Shown here: positions 52,709-61,915 of the stretch, one piece after another
How the letters are laid out: each line of letters opens with the position of its first letter
How positions within the stretch are numbered: position 1 is the stretch's first letter
Assembly (NCBI RefSeq): GCF_014648355.1
Contig: NZ_BMQY01000006.1
Coordinates: forward strand, 179,698-243,697
Length of the DNA: 64,000 bases
Source of the DNA: Couchioplanes azureus
GTDB taxonomy: Bacteria; Actinomycetota; Actinomycetes; Mycobacteriales; Micromonosporaceae
Reading direction: 5' to 3'
Position numbers and translations under genes: made by a program
Notes under the pieces: model-generated
The model's database searches: none
What the model saw: only the letters and a program-made list of their open reading frames with translations
What the model was told of the DNA's origin: nothing

Positions 52709-54694
52709 ATGAGTGAGACCCTGGAGAATCTGTATTCGGAGACGCGGCAGTTCCCGCCGCCGGCCGAGCTCGCCGCCGCGGCGAACGTCAAGGCCGACGC
52801 CTACGAGCGGGCCCGCGCGGACCGGCTGGGGTTCTGGGCGGAGCAGGCCCAGCGGCTCACCTGGACCAAGCCGTGGGACCAGGTGCTGGACTGGTCGAAC
52901 CCGCCGTTCGCCAAGTGGTTCGTCGGCGGCGAGCTCAACATCGCGTACAACTGCGTCGACCGGCACGTCGAGGCCGGCCACGGCGACAAGGTCGCCATCC
53001 ACTGGGAGGGCGAGCCGGGCGACACCCGCACGATCACGTACGCGGACCTGCTGCGCAGCGTCAGCCAGGCGGCCAACACCCTGACCGAGCTCGGCGTCAC
53101 GGCCGGCGACCGGGTGGCCATCTACCTGCCGATGATCCCGGAGGCCGCGATCGCGATGCTGGCCTGCGCCCGGATCGGCGCGATGCACAGCGTGGTCTTC
53201 GGCGGCTTCTCGGTCGACGCGCTCTCGACCCGGATCAAGGACGCCGACGCCAAGCTGGTGATCACGGCCGACGGAGGCTACCGCCGCGGCAAGCCGTCCG
53301 CCCTCAAGCCGACCGTCGACGAGGCGGTCGCACAGTGCCCGAGCATCGAGCACGTGCTGGTGGTGCGGCGTACGGGCGAGGACGTCGCCTGGGGTGAGAA
53401 GGACCTGTGGTGGCACGAGACGGTCGAGCGGGCGAGCGCCGAGCACCAGCCGCGGTCGTTCGACTCGGAGCACCCGCTGTTCATCCTCTACACCTCAGGC
53501 ACGACGGGTAAGCCGAAAGGCATCCTGCACACGACCGGCGGCTACCTCACCCAGGTGTCGTACACGCACCATGCGATGTTCGACCTCAAGCCGGAGACCG
53601 ACGTCTTCTGGTGCAGCGCCGACGTCGGGTGGGTCACCGGGCACTCGTACATCGTCTACGGGCCGCTCTCCAACGGCGCCACGCAGGTCATGTACGAGGG
53701 CACCCCGGACACCCCGCACCGGGGACGCTTCTGGGAGATCATCGACAAGTACCAGGTCACCATCCTCTACACCGCGCCCACGCTCATCCGCACGATGATG
53801 AAGTGGGGCGAGGACATCCCGGCCACGTACGACCTGTCCTCGCTGCGCATCCTCGGCAGCGTCGGCGAGCCGATCAACCCCGAGGCCTGGATGTGGTACC
53901 GCGCGAACATCGGGCACGACAACTGCCCGGTCGTGGACACCTGGTGGCAGACCGAGACCGGCGCCGGGATGATCGCGCCGCTGCCCGGCGTGACCAGCAC
54001 CAAGCCCGGATCGGCGATGACCCCGCTGCCGGGCATCTCCGCGGACGTGGTCGACGACCAGGCGCAGCCGGTGCCGAACGGCGGCGGCGGCTTCCTGGTG
54101 CTGCGCGAGCCGTGGCCCTCGATGCTGCGCACGATCTGGGGCGACGACCAGCGCTTCATCGACACGTACTGGTCGCGCTTCGGCAAGGGCGCCGGCGCGG
54201 GCGACGACTGGATCTACTTCGCCGGCGACGGCGCGAAGAAGGACGAGGACGGCGCGCTCTGGCTGCTCGGCCGCGTCGACGACGTCATGCTGATCTCGGG
54301 GCACAACATCTCGACGACCGAGGTCGAGTCGGCGCTGGTCTCGCACCAGGCGGTGGCCGAGGCGGCCGTGGTGGGCGCGACCGACCCGACGACCGGGCAG
54401 GCCATCGTCGCCTTCACCATCCCGCGGGGCAACGTGGACACCACCGGCGACGCGGGCGAGAAGCTGATCCAGGATCTGCGCAACCACGTGGCGAAGACGC
54501 TCGGGCCGATCGCCAAGCCGCGGCAGATCATGCTCGTGGCCGAGCTGCCCAAGACCCGGTCCGGCAAGATCATGCGCCGGCTGCTGCGCGACGTCGCCGA
54601 GCGCCGTTCCCTGGGCGACGTCACCACGCTTCAGGACTCGACGGTCATGGACCTCATCTCGGCGGGAATGCGGAGCGCCAAGTCCGACGATTGA
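52709..54694 (+). CDS. acs: Acetyl-coenzyme A synthetase
   Basis: A 661-residue AMP-forming enzyme. LYTSGTTGKPKGILHT is the ATP loop, TWWQTETGAGM the adenine and acetate pocket, VDDVMLISGHNISTTEVES the hinge and PKTRSGKIMRRLLRD the acetylatable Lys. It makes acetyl-CoA from acetate in the cytosol. The ATG at 52709 follows GAGGAG. A hairpin follows the stop. Confidence 0.95.
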   Translation: MSETLENLYSETRQFPPPAELAAAANVKADAYERARADRLGFWAEQAQRLTWTKPWDQVLDWSNPPFAKWFVGGELNIAYNCVDRHVEAGHGDKVAIHWEGEPGDTRTITYADLLRSVSQAANTLTELGVTAGDRVAIYLPMIPEAAIAMLACARIGAMHSVVFGGFSVDALSTRIKDADAKLVITADGGYRRGKPSALKPTVDEAVAQCPSIEHVLVVRRTGEDVAWGEKDLWWHETVERASAEHQPRSFDSEHPLFILYTSGTTGKPKGILHTTGGYLTQVSYTHHAMFDLKPETDVFWCSADVGWVTGHSYIVYGPLSNGATQVMYEGTPDTPHRGRFWEIIDKYQVTILYTAPTLIRTMMKWGEDIPATYDLSSLRILGSVGEPINPEAWMWYRANIGHDNCPVVDTWWQTETGAGMIAPLPGVTSTKPGSAMTPLPGISADVVDDQAQPVPNGGGGFLVLREPWPSMLRTIWGDDQRFIDTYWSRFGKGAGAGDDWIYFAGDGAKKDEDGALWLLGRVDDVMLISGHNISTTEVESALVSHQAVAEAAVVGATDPTTGQAIVAFTIPRGNVDTTGDAGEKLIQDLRNHVAKTLGPIAKPRQIMLVAELPKTRSGKIMRRLLRDVAERRSLGDVTTLQDSTVMDLISAGMRSAKSDD

Positions 54695-54714
54695 CATAGA
54701 CGCAGTTCCATCGA

Positions 54715-54748
54715 CAGCGGCGGGTCCGGCGACGGATCTGCCGCTGTT
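54715..54748. terminator. Terminator after acs
   Basis: ACAGCGGC (54715-54722) pairs with GCCGCTGT (54741-54748), followed by a short T run. Confidence 0.65.
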
Positions 54749-54841
54749 TCATGTGGACGGTCCATTTTCGGCCGTTTGCCGGTATACGCGCGATGCCGCA
54801 GCCACGGATTGCAATCAACCATGATCAATCCGTTAGGACCC

Positions 54842-54872
54842 TTCCGATGCATCGCTCTATTTGCATACGTTC
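54842..54872 (+). promoter_or_regulatory. Promoter-like motif of the first M6 protease gene
   Basis: TTCCGA (54842-54847), 18 bases, then TACGTT within TTTGCATACGTTC (54860-54872), 80 bases before the start codon. The same TTTGCATACGTTC box lies 75 bases before the second protease gene, so it is probably a shared control element. Confidence 0.5.
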
Positions 54873-54951
54873 TCCTTCAGCCTCGAACCCGAGGCGGTCC
54901 ACCGCCGTCGCTGTACAACAGCGCGCGGTCATGCCAACGGAGGTATACGTA

Positions 54952-57330
54952 GTGCGCAAGGTGGTCGTAGGACTGCTCGGCGCCGCGATGGTGACCAGCG
55001 TCGGAATCCTGATTCCGGCCGGCGCCACCGCTGCCCCGCCGGTCGATCCCACACCGGCGGCCAAGGCCGACGCGACACATGTGGACGATCTCCCCCACCC
55101 GCTGGAGGACAAGCGCCGGGCACTGCGCGAGCAGGCCGTCGCCGACGTCGCCAGCGGCAAGGCGAAAGCGATAAAGCGGAACGGCAGCACGGTCGTCAAG
55201 GTCGGCCGGACCCAGGGATCGGGTCCCACCAACCGCAAGATCGCCAAGTCCGGCGCCGACCAGTACGTCGAGCTGGGCCGCGAGCGGACCGACCGGATCT
55301 TCGTGATCCTGGCCGAGTTCGGCAACGAGCGGCACCCGGACTACCCGGACGTCGACTCCAACCCGAACGTGGCCGGGCCGACCACGTTCGAGGGCCCGCT
55401 GCACAACAAGATCCCCGCGCCGAACCGTGCGGTCGACAACTCGACGGTCTGGCAGCCGGACTACAACCCCCAGTACTACCGGGACCTGTACTTCGGCGAG
55501 GGCGCGGGCAAGGAGTCGGTCAAGACCTACTACGAAACGCAGTCCTCCGGGCGCTACAGCGTCGAGGGTGAGGTCACCGACTGGGTCAAGGTCAACTACA
55601 ACGAGGCGCGGTACGGCCGCGACCTCTGCGGCAGCAACGTCTGCAACAACACCTGGGCGCTCGTGCGTGACGCGGCGAACAAGTGGGTCGCGGACCAGCA
55701 GGCGGCCGGGCGCACCGACGCCGAGATCGCCGCGGACATGAAGTCGTTCGACCAGTACGACCGCTACGACTTCGACAACGACGGCAACTTCAACGAGGCC
55801 GACGGCTACATCGACCACTTCCAGATCGTCCACGCCGGTGGCGACGCCGCCGACGGCGACCCGCAGCAGGGCGAGGACGCGATCTGGAGCCACCGCTGGT
55901 ACGCGTTCGGCACCGACCAGGGCCGCACCGGCCCGGCGGGCAACCTGCTCGGCGGCACGCAGATCGGCAACACCGGCATCTGGATCGGCGACTACACCAT
56001 CCAGCCGGAGAACGGCGGCCTGAGCGTCTTCGTCCACGAGTACGGCCACGACCTGGGCCTGCCGGACGACTACGACACCTCCGGCGGCGGCGACAACAAC
56101 AACGAGCACTGGACGCTGATGGCCCAGAGCCGGCTCAGCGCCGCGGGCGACCAGGCCATCGGCACCCGCCCGGGTGACCTCGGCGCCTGGAACAAGATGC
56201 AGCTCAACTGGTTCGACTACGAGACCGTGGTCGCGGGCCAGAAGAAGACCCTGGAGCTCGGGCCGCAGGAGTACAACACGGCAAAGGCCCAGGGCGTCGT
56301 GGTGGTGCTGCCCGACAAGGAGGTCACCACCGAGCTCGGTGCGCCCTTCGCCGGCGAGGGTCAGTTCTTCTCCGGCAACGCCGACGATCTCAACAACTCG
56401 ATGTCGCAGGAGATCGACCTGACCGGCAAGACCACCGCGGGCGTCACGCTCAAGGGCCGGTACGACATCGAGGAGGACTACGACTACCTGTACTTCGAGG
56501 CGTCGACCGACGACGGCACCACGTGGACGCGCCTCGACGGCACGCTCAACGGCGCGGCGTTCCCGCGCGACGCCAGCGGCACCCCGGCCCTGACCGGCAG
56601 CACCGGCGGCGCGTGGGCCGACATCGCGGTGCCGCTGAACGCGTACGCCGGCAAGAAGATCACCTTCCGCCTGCACTACCTGACGGACGGCGGCGTCGCC
56701 GAGGGCGGCTTCTTCGGTGACGACATCACGATCACCGCCGACGGCGCCACCGTGCTGGTCGACGGCGCCGAGGGCGACACCACCTGGGAGCTCGACGGCT
56801 TCTCGATCGTCGGGTCCTCCTCGACCGAGCTGTTCGACAACTTCTACATCGCCGGGCACCGCAGCTACGTGTCGTACGACAAGTACCTCAAGACCGGACC
56901 GTACTTCTTCGGCTACCAGCCGACGTTGCCGGACAAGGTGGACCACTACTCCTACCAGGAGGGTCTGCTCATTTCGTACTGGGACACCTCGCAGGTGGAC
57001 AACAACACCAATGTGCACCCGGGATCGGGCCGCAACCTGATCATCGACGCGCACCCGGCGCCGTTCTACAACCTGGAAGGACTGCCGTGGCGGGCCCGCA
57101 TCCAGGTGTACGACGCCCCGTTCAGCCTGAAGAAGGCGGATTCGTTCACTCTGCACATCAACGGTAAGCCCAGCTACATCCGGGGCCAGGCCGCACAGCC
57201 GCAGTTCGACGACACCAAGAAGTACTTCTACGACGAACTGCCCAACCACGGCGTAAAGCTGCCGGCGGTCGGCGTCAAGATCAAGGTCCTCGATGTCAAT
57301 AACACTTCTATGAAGATCAAAATCGGGTGA
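54952..57330 (+). CDS. Secreted M6-family metalloprotease (InhA-like), copy 1
   Basis: A 792-residue protease with a signal peptide (VVVGLLGAAMVTSVGILIPA, cut near ATA|AP). The zinc site is HEYGHDLGLPDDYD (His near 362), with DADG-like Ca2+ loops (DFDNDGNFNEADG). After the catalytic domain come immune-inhibitor-A-type beta domains (FFGDDITITADGATVLVDGA) to the C-terminus. It should cleave proteins outside the cell. GTG at 54952 after GGAGG. A 12-bp hairpin follows. About 75-80% similar to the next gene by eye. Confidence 0.88.
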   Translation: MRKVVVGLLGAAMVTSVGILIPAGATAAPPVDPTPAAKADATHVDDLPHPLEDKRRALREQAVADVASGKAKAIKRNGSTVVKVGRTQGSGPTNRKIAKSGADQYVELGRERTDRIFVILAEFGNERHPDYPDVDSNPNVAGPTTFEGPLHNKIPAPNRAVDNSTVWQPDYNPQYYRDLYFGEGAGKESVKTYYETQSSGRYSVEGEVTDWVKVNYNEARYGRDLCGSNVCNNTWALVRDAANKWVADQQAAGRTDAEIAADMKSFDQYDRYDFDNDGNFNEADGYIDHFQIVHAGGDAADGDPQQGEDAIWSHRWYAFGTDQGRTGPAGNLLGGTQIGNTGIWIGDYTIQPENGGLSVFVHEYGHDLGLPDDYDTSGGGDNNNEHWTLMAQSRLSAAGDQAIGTRPGDLGAWNKMQLNWFDYETVVAGQKKTLELGPQEYNTAKAQGVVVVLPDKEVTTELGAPFAGEGQFFSGNADDLNNSMSQEIDLTGKTTAGVTLKGRYDIEEDYDYLYFEASTDDGTTWTRLDGTLNGAAFPRDASGTPALTGSTGGAWADIAVPLNAYAGKKITFRLHYLTDGGVAEGGFFGDDITITADGATVLVDGAEGDTTWELDGFSIVGSSSTELFDNFYIAGHRSYVSYDKYLKTGPYFFGYQPTLPDKVDHYSYQEGLLISYWDTSQVDNNTNVHPGSGRNLIIDAHPAPFYNLEGLPWRARIQVYDAPFSLKKADSFTLHINGKPSYIRGQAAQPQFDDTKKYFYDELPNHGVKLPAVGVKIKVLDVNNTSMKIKIG

Positions 57331-57348
57331 TCTAGGGATATAAGGAAC

Positions 57349-57376
57349 GGCGCCCGGGGATTTTTCCCCGGGCGCC
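57349..57376. terminator. Terminator between the two protease genes
   Basis: A perfect 12-bp GC stem (57349-57360 with 57365-57376) with a TTTT loop, and T-rich DNA downstream. It separates the two genes, so they are not one operon. Confidence 0.9.
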
Positions 57377-57408
57377 GCGCCGTTTACAAAAAACTTTTTT
57401 CTGAGGTC

Positions 57409-57438
57409 TTCCACACATCCATTTTTTTGCATACGTTC
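57409..57438 (+). promoter_or_regulatory. Promoter-like motif of the second M6 protease gene
   Basis: TTCCAC (57409-57414), 17 bases, then TACGTT within TTTGCATACGTTC (57426-57438), 75 bases before the start. Shared with the first protease gene. Confidence 0.5.
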
Positions 57439-57512
57439 ACCGGAGCCCCGATCAAGGGCCTGTGCCACCGCTCGCTGCGTGGGGCGTGCGGTTTGTTCAA
57501 CGGAGGTACGTA

Positions 57513-59900
57513 GTGCGCAAAGTAGTCGTTGGACTACTGGGCGCCGCGATGGTCACGAGCTTCGGGGCTCTGCTCCCGGCCGTGGCACAGGCGGCGCCCC
57601 CGGTGGAGCCGACAACGCTGAAGGTCGTCAAGGCGGACCCGGCCGACGAGCTTCCCAACCCGTTCGAGGACAAGCGCCGCGAACTGCGTGAGGAGGCCAT
57701 CAGCGCCGTCCTCAAGGGCGAAGCCAAGACGCAGAAGCGCGAGGGCAGCACCGTTGTGAAGGTCGGCAAGACCCGTGGTGGTGGCGAGACCAACCGCCGC
57801 GTGGCCAAGGGCGGCCAGGACCAGTACGTCGAGCTCGGCCGCGAGCGGACCGACAAGATCTTCGTGATCCTGGCGGAGTTCGGCAACGAGCGGCACCCCA
57901 ACTACCCCGACGTCGACAGCGACCCGGACACCCCGGGCCCGACGACGTTCGAGGGCCCGCTGCACAACAAGATCCCGTCGCCGGACCGCACCAAGGACAA
58001 CACCACGGTGTGGCAGCCCGACTACAACCGGGCGCACTACGAGAAGCTGTACTTCGGCGAGGGCAAGAACGTCGAGTCGCTGAAGACCTACTACGAGGCG
58101 CAGTCCTCGGGCCGGTACAGCGTCGAGGGCAAGGTCACCGACTGGGTCAAGGTCAAGTACAACGAGGCCCGCTACGGCCGTGACTGCGACGTCACCGGCA
58201 CCTGCACCGACACCAACATGTGGGCGCTCGTCACCGACGCCGCCAACCAGTGGGTCGCCAGCCAGAAGGCCGCCGGGCGCACCGACGCCCAGATCAAGGC
58301 CGACATGCAGTCCTTCGACCAGTGGGACCGCTACGACTTCGACGGCGACGGCGACTTCAACGAGCCCGACGGCTACATCGACCACTTCCAGATCGTCCAC
58401 GCCGGCGGCGACCAGGCCGACGGCGACCCGCAGCAGGGTGAGGACGCCATCTGGGCGCACCGCTGGTACGCGTACAACACCTCGGCCGGCGTGACCGGCC
58501 CGGCCACCAACAAGGCCGGCGGTACGCAGATCGGTGACACGGGCATCTGGATCGGTGACTACACCGTCCAGCCCGAGAACGGCGGCCTGAGCGTCTTCGC
58601 GCACGAGTACGGCCACGACCTCGGCCTGCCGGACGACTACGACACGTCCGGCAAGGGCTCGAACATGAACAGCGAGTACTGGACGCTGATGGCGCAGAGC
58701 CGTCTGTCCGCCGCCGGCGAGCCCCTCGGCACGCGTCCCGGCGACCTCGGCGCCTGGAACAAGATGCAGCTCGGCTGGCTCGACTACGAGACCGTCGTCG
58801 CGGGTCAGAAGAAGACCCTCGAGCTCGGCCCGCAGGAGTACAACACCAAGAAGGCCCAGGCCGCGGTCGTCGTCCTGCCGGACAAGGAGGTCACCACCGA
58901 CCTCGGCGCCCCGTTCGCCGGCACCAAGCAGTACTTCTCCGGCAACGAGGACGACCTGAACACCTCGCTGACCAAGGCGGTCGACCTGACCGGCAAGACC
59001 AGCGCGGCGTTCGACCTCAAGGGTCGCTACAACATCGAAGAGGGTTACGACTACCTCTACATCGAGGCGTCCGAGAACGGCAAGGACTGGACGCCGATCG
59101 ACGGCACCATCGACGGCGCGCCCTTCGGCAAGGACGGCGCGGAGCCCGGTCGCCCGACGATCTCCGGCACCAGCGGTGGCGCGTGGAAGAACATCCACGT
59201 TCCGCTCGACGCGTACGCCGGCAAGAAGATCCAGGTCCGGCTGCACTACATCACCGACGGTGGCGTCTCCGCGGGCGGCTTCTTCGGTGACGACCTGACC
59301 ATCACGGCGGACGGTGCCGCTGTCTCCACCGACGGTGCCGAGGGCACCCCGGAGTGGACCGCGGACAAGTTCCAGGTCGTCGGCAACTCGATCACGGCGC
59401 TGTACGACAACTTCTACATCGCCGGCAACCGCACCTACGTGTCGTACGACAAGTACCTGAAGACCGGCCCGTACAACATCGGCTGGGCGAACACCAAGCC
59501 GGACTGGGCCGAGCACTTCGCGTACCAGCAGGGTCTGCTGATCTCCTACAACGACACGTCGGTCCCCGACAACAACACCAACGTGCACCCGGGATCGGGC
59601 CGCAACCTGATCATCGACTCGCACCCGGAGCCGCTGTACAACCTCGAGGGCCAGCCGTGGCGCTCGCGGATCCAGATGTACGACGCGCCGTTCGGCCTGA
59701 CCAAGGCCGACTCGATGACGCTGCACATCAACGGCAAGGCCAGCTACGTCCGGGGCCAGGCCGCGCAGTCGACCTTCGACGACACCAAGAAGTACTTCTA
59801 CGACGAGTTCCCGGCCACGGGCGTCAAGCTCCCGGCCAAGGGCGTCAAGATCAAGGTGCTCGAGCAGAACGGCACCTCGATCAAGATCCGCATCTCCTGA
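57513..59900 (+). CDS. Secreted M6-family metalloprotease (InhA-like), copy 2
   Basis: A 795-residue paralogue of the preceding protein with the same signal peptide pattern, zinc site HEYGHDLGLPDDYD (His near 364) and C-terminal beta domains. It differs in the loop after GRYSVEGKV (CDVTGTCTDTN for CGSNVCNN) and in many surface residues, enough to exclude an assembly duplicate. The start GTG follows GGAGGTACGTA, nearly the same as copy 1. A 14-bp hairpin follows the stop. Confidence 0.9.
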   Translation: MRKVVVGLLGAAMVTSFGALLPAVAQAAPPVEPTTLKVVKADPADELPNPFEDKRRELREEAISAVLKGEAKTQKREGSTVVKVGKTRGGGETNRRVAKGGQDQYVELGRERTDKIFVILAEFGNERHPNYPDVDSDPDTPGPTTFEGPLHNKIPSPDRTKDNTTVWQPDYNRAHYEKLYFGEGKNVESLKTYYEAQSSGRYSVEGKVTDWVKVKYNEARYGRDCDVTGTCTDTNMWALVTDAANQWVASQKAAGRTDAQIKADMQSFDQWDRYDFDGDGDFNEPDGYIDHFQIVHAGGDQADGDPQQGEDAIWAHRWYAYNTSAGVTGPATNKAGGTQIGDTGIWIGDYTVQPENGGLSVFAHEYGHDLGLPDDYDTSGKGSNMNSEYWTLMAQSRLSAAGEPLGTRPGDLGAWNKMQLGWLDYETVVAGQKKTLELGPQEYNTKKAQAAVVVLPDKEVTTDLGAPFAGTKQYFSGNEDDLNTSLTKAVDLTGKTSAAFDLKGRYNIEEGYDYLYIEASENGKDWTPIDGTIDGAPFGKDGAEPGRPTISGTSGGAWKNIHVPLDAYAGKKIQVRLHYITDGGVSAGGFFGDDLTITADGAAVSTDGAEGTPEWTADKFQVVGNSITALYDNFYIAGNRTYVSYDKYLKTGPYNIGWANTKPDWAEHFAYQQGLLISYNDTSVPDNNTNVHPGSGRNLIIDSHPEPLYNLEGQPWRSRIQMYDAPFGLTKADSMTLHINGKASYVRGQAAQSTFDDTKKYFYDEFPATGVKLPAKGVKIKVLEQNGTSIKIRIS

Positions 59901-59915
59901 CCCACCGCACCACCA

Positions 59916-59945
59916 GACGCCCGGGGGCCTCGGCCCCCGGGCGTC
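59916..59945. terminator. Terminator after the second protease gene
   Basis: A perfect 14-bp stem (59916-59929 with 59932-59945), TC loop, followed by CCCTTTTCCCC. Confidence 0.9.
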
Positions 59946-60015
59946 GCCCTTTTCCCCACCCGAGCAGGGAACCCGGCGCGCCGCAACCGGGTCTCACTCA
60001 CGGAGGTGCCACACC

Positions 60016-60516
60016 ATGTCCCTTTTCCGTACGGCCACCGCAACGTCCCTGGTCGTCGTCTTCCTGACCGCCTGCTCCGCCACGGACACCGCCGCTCCCG
60101 GCAACTCCGTGCCCGTCACGCCCAGCGCGGCGCCCTCGGCGCTCGCGCCCTCCCAGCCGGCGCCGTCCTCCCCACCGGCGGGCCCGGCGTCTCCCAAGTC
60201 GCCGGCGGCCACGCCGCACAACTCGGTCCCCACCGGCGCGCCGCCCGGCGTGCGCAAGCCGCCCGGCATCCCGAAGACCCCCACGGACATCGTCAAGAGC
60301 CCCGGCTGGACCGAGGGCTGGATCACCCGCGGCGGCACCGGCCCCTGCTACGGCTTCGCCGACGTCGACGGCAAGCCGTTCGCGGTCTACTCCGACGCCG
60401 GCACCCCCCTGATGAAGGGCGCCCACGTCCGCGTCCGGCTCGTACCCTCCCAGCTCCGCATCAACTGCGGCGAGGGCACCCAGATGCAGATGGAGGCCGT
60501 GGAACAGATCTCGTAG
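60016..60516 (+). CDS. Secreted lipoprotein, function unknown
   Basis: A 166-residue protein with a lipoprotein signal (LVVVFLTAC, lipobox Cys near 20), then a Pro/Ser/Ala-rich linker of ~55 residues and a compact C-terminal domain with two Cys (GPCYGFADV and INCGEG). No enzyme motif. ATG at 60016 after GGAGG. Confidence 0.75.
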   Translation: MSLFRTATATSLVVVFLTACSATDTAAPGNSVPVTPSAAPSALAPSQPAPSSPPAGPASPKSPAATPHNSVPTGAPPGVRKPPGIPKTPTDIVKSPGWTEGWITRGGTGPCYGFADVDGKPFAVYSDAGTPLMKGAHVRVRLVPSQLRINCGEGTQMQMEAVEQIS

Positions 60517-60540
60517 CCGGCGGCCCGTACGCTGGAGCGC

Positions 60541-61461
60541 ATGAGTTCGCGGGTGGACGAGGCATGCGTCCTGACGGAGGGCCCCTGGACCCACCGTTTC
60601 GTCGGCGCCAACGGCAGCCGGTTCCACGTCGTCGAGGCCGGCACCGGACCGCTCGTGCTGCTGCTGCACGGCTTCCCGGAGTTCTGGTGGTCCTGGCACG
60701 ACATGCTGCCCCGGATCGCCGACGCCGGCTTCCGGGCCGTGGCGATGGACCTGCGCGGCTACGGCGCCAGCGACAAACCGCCGCGCGGCTACGACGGGTA
60801 CACCATGGCCGCCGACGTCACCGGGCTGATCCGGGCCCTCGGCGAACGCTCGGCGATGATCGTCGGCTCGGGCGCCGGCGGCATGATCGGCTGGACGGCG
60901 GCCGCCTTCCACCCCAAGATGGTGAGCCGCCTGGTCGTCCTCGGCGCGGCCCACCCGCTGCGGCTGCGGGCGGCCCTCTTCAACGACCCCCGGGGCCAGA
61001 TCGCGGCGACCGCGCCGACGCTGAAGTTCCAGGTCCCCCGCTACGAACACGTCCTGACCAAGGACGACGCGGCGGTGGTCGGCCAACTGATCGAGCGGTG
61101 GAGCGGTCCGACCTGGACGCGCACACCGGAATACGCCGAGTACGCAGCCCGCTGCCGAGAGGCGATGCAGATTCCGCAGGCGTCATTCTGCGCCCTGGAG
61201 GCGTACCGGTGGGTGTTCCGCTCGGCGCTGCGCCTGCAGGGCTACCGCTTCGTGAAGCTGATGCAACGCCCGCTGATCACCCCGACCCTGCAGATGCACG
61301 GGGAGCTGGACACGGCGGTCCTGCCCCGGACGGCGCAGGGCTCCGGCCGCTATGTCATCGCACCGTACGAGTGGCGACTCATCGAGGACGCGGGGCACTT
61401 CCTGCACCTCGAGCAGCCCGACGTGGTGACCGGCGAAGTTCTGCGCTGGCTGAAGTCCTGA
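60541..61461 (+). CDS. Alpha/beta-hydrolase (epoxide-hydrolase-like) lacking the usual nucleophile
   Basis: A 306-residue protein of the epoxide-hydrolase group: LLLHGFPEFWWSW (oxyanion HGFP), VAMDLRGYGASDKP, and the late IEDAGHFLHLEQPD with the catalytic His. At the nucleophile elbow, where relatives have GHDWGG or GHSxGG, it has GSGAGG, so no Asp or Ser. It may not hydrolyse epoxides or may use another mechanism. It lies 24 bases after the lipoprotein stop. Confidence 0.85.
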   Translation: MSSRVDEACVLTEGPWTHRFVGANGSRFHVVEAGTGPLVLLLHGFPEFWWSWHDMLPRIADAGFRAVAMDLRGYGASDKPPRGYDGYTMAADVTGLIRALGERSAMIVGSGAGGMIGWTAAAFHPKMVSRLVVLGAAHPLRLRAALFNDPRGQIAATAPTLKFQVPRYEHVLTKDDAAVVGQLIERWSGPTWTRTPEYAEYAARCREAMQIPQASFCALEAYRWVFRSALRLQGYRFVKLMQRPLITPTLQMHGELDTAVLPRTAQGSGRYVIAPYEWRLIEDAGHFLHLEQPDVVTGEVLRWLKS

Positions 61462-61552
61462 CCCTCGCCCCACCCGTCCGCGTCAGCCGACACGCCCTGG
61501 ATTCGGTGTCGGCGCGCCCGCCCGACTCGTCGGCCCGACCGGATCCGTGTCG

Positions 61553-61915
61553 TCAGACGCGGTGTTCGTAGAGCTCGGTGACCTCGTGTGCCGGGGCCCA
61601 GCCCTGGTAGACGCCGAAGTCGAACTCCTCCAACCCGAGCGAGCGCGCGACCGGAGCCCGGCCGCCCGTGTACTCCACGCGCAGCCAGCTGTCGGCCTCG
61701 GCCAGCACGATGAACGGCTGGCCGCGCCACGAGCAGGTCGTGCGGACGTACACGAGATCGCTGAACTCGCCGGCCTGCAGCACCCGGACGTAGCGCCCCG
61801 GGCGCACCTCCTCGAAGCCGTCGCCCGGCTCCGGAGCGTAGATCCGGACGTCCTGCCCGTCGGGCGCGGCGTCGTACTCGCGCCCCTGCCACGTCACGAC
61901 GTACCCGTCACGCAT
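61553..61915 (-). CDS. Small conserved protein coupled to the SseB-family gene
   Basis: A 120-residue beta-rich protein (DGYVVTWQGREYDA, VRIYAPEP, WLRVEYTGGR) with EVTELYEHRV at its end. It starts 8 bases inside the upstream gene's stop, so it is coupled to it. No domain is recognised. Confidence 0.7.
   Translation of the reverse strand: MRDGYVVTWQGREYDAAPDGQDVRIYAPEPGDGFEEVRPGRYVRVLQAGEFSDLVYVRTTCSWRGQPFIVLAEADSWLRVEYTGGRAPVARSLGLEEFDFGVYQGWAPAHEVTELYEHRV

Noticed and set aside
54877..57468. 863-aa minus-strand ORF opposite the first protease
   Set aside because: Antisense shadow; Val/Asp/Arg-rich without domains.
54952..59900. The two protease genes as an assembly duplication
   Set aside because: The copies differ at many residues and in loop lengths, and each has its own distinct terminator.
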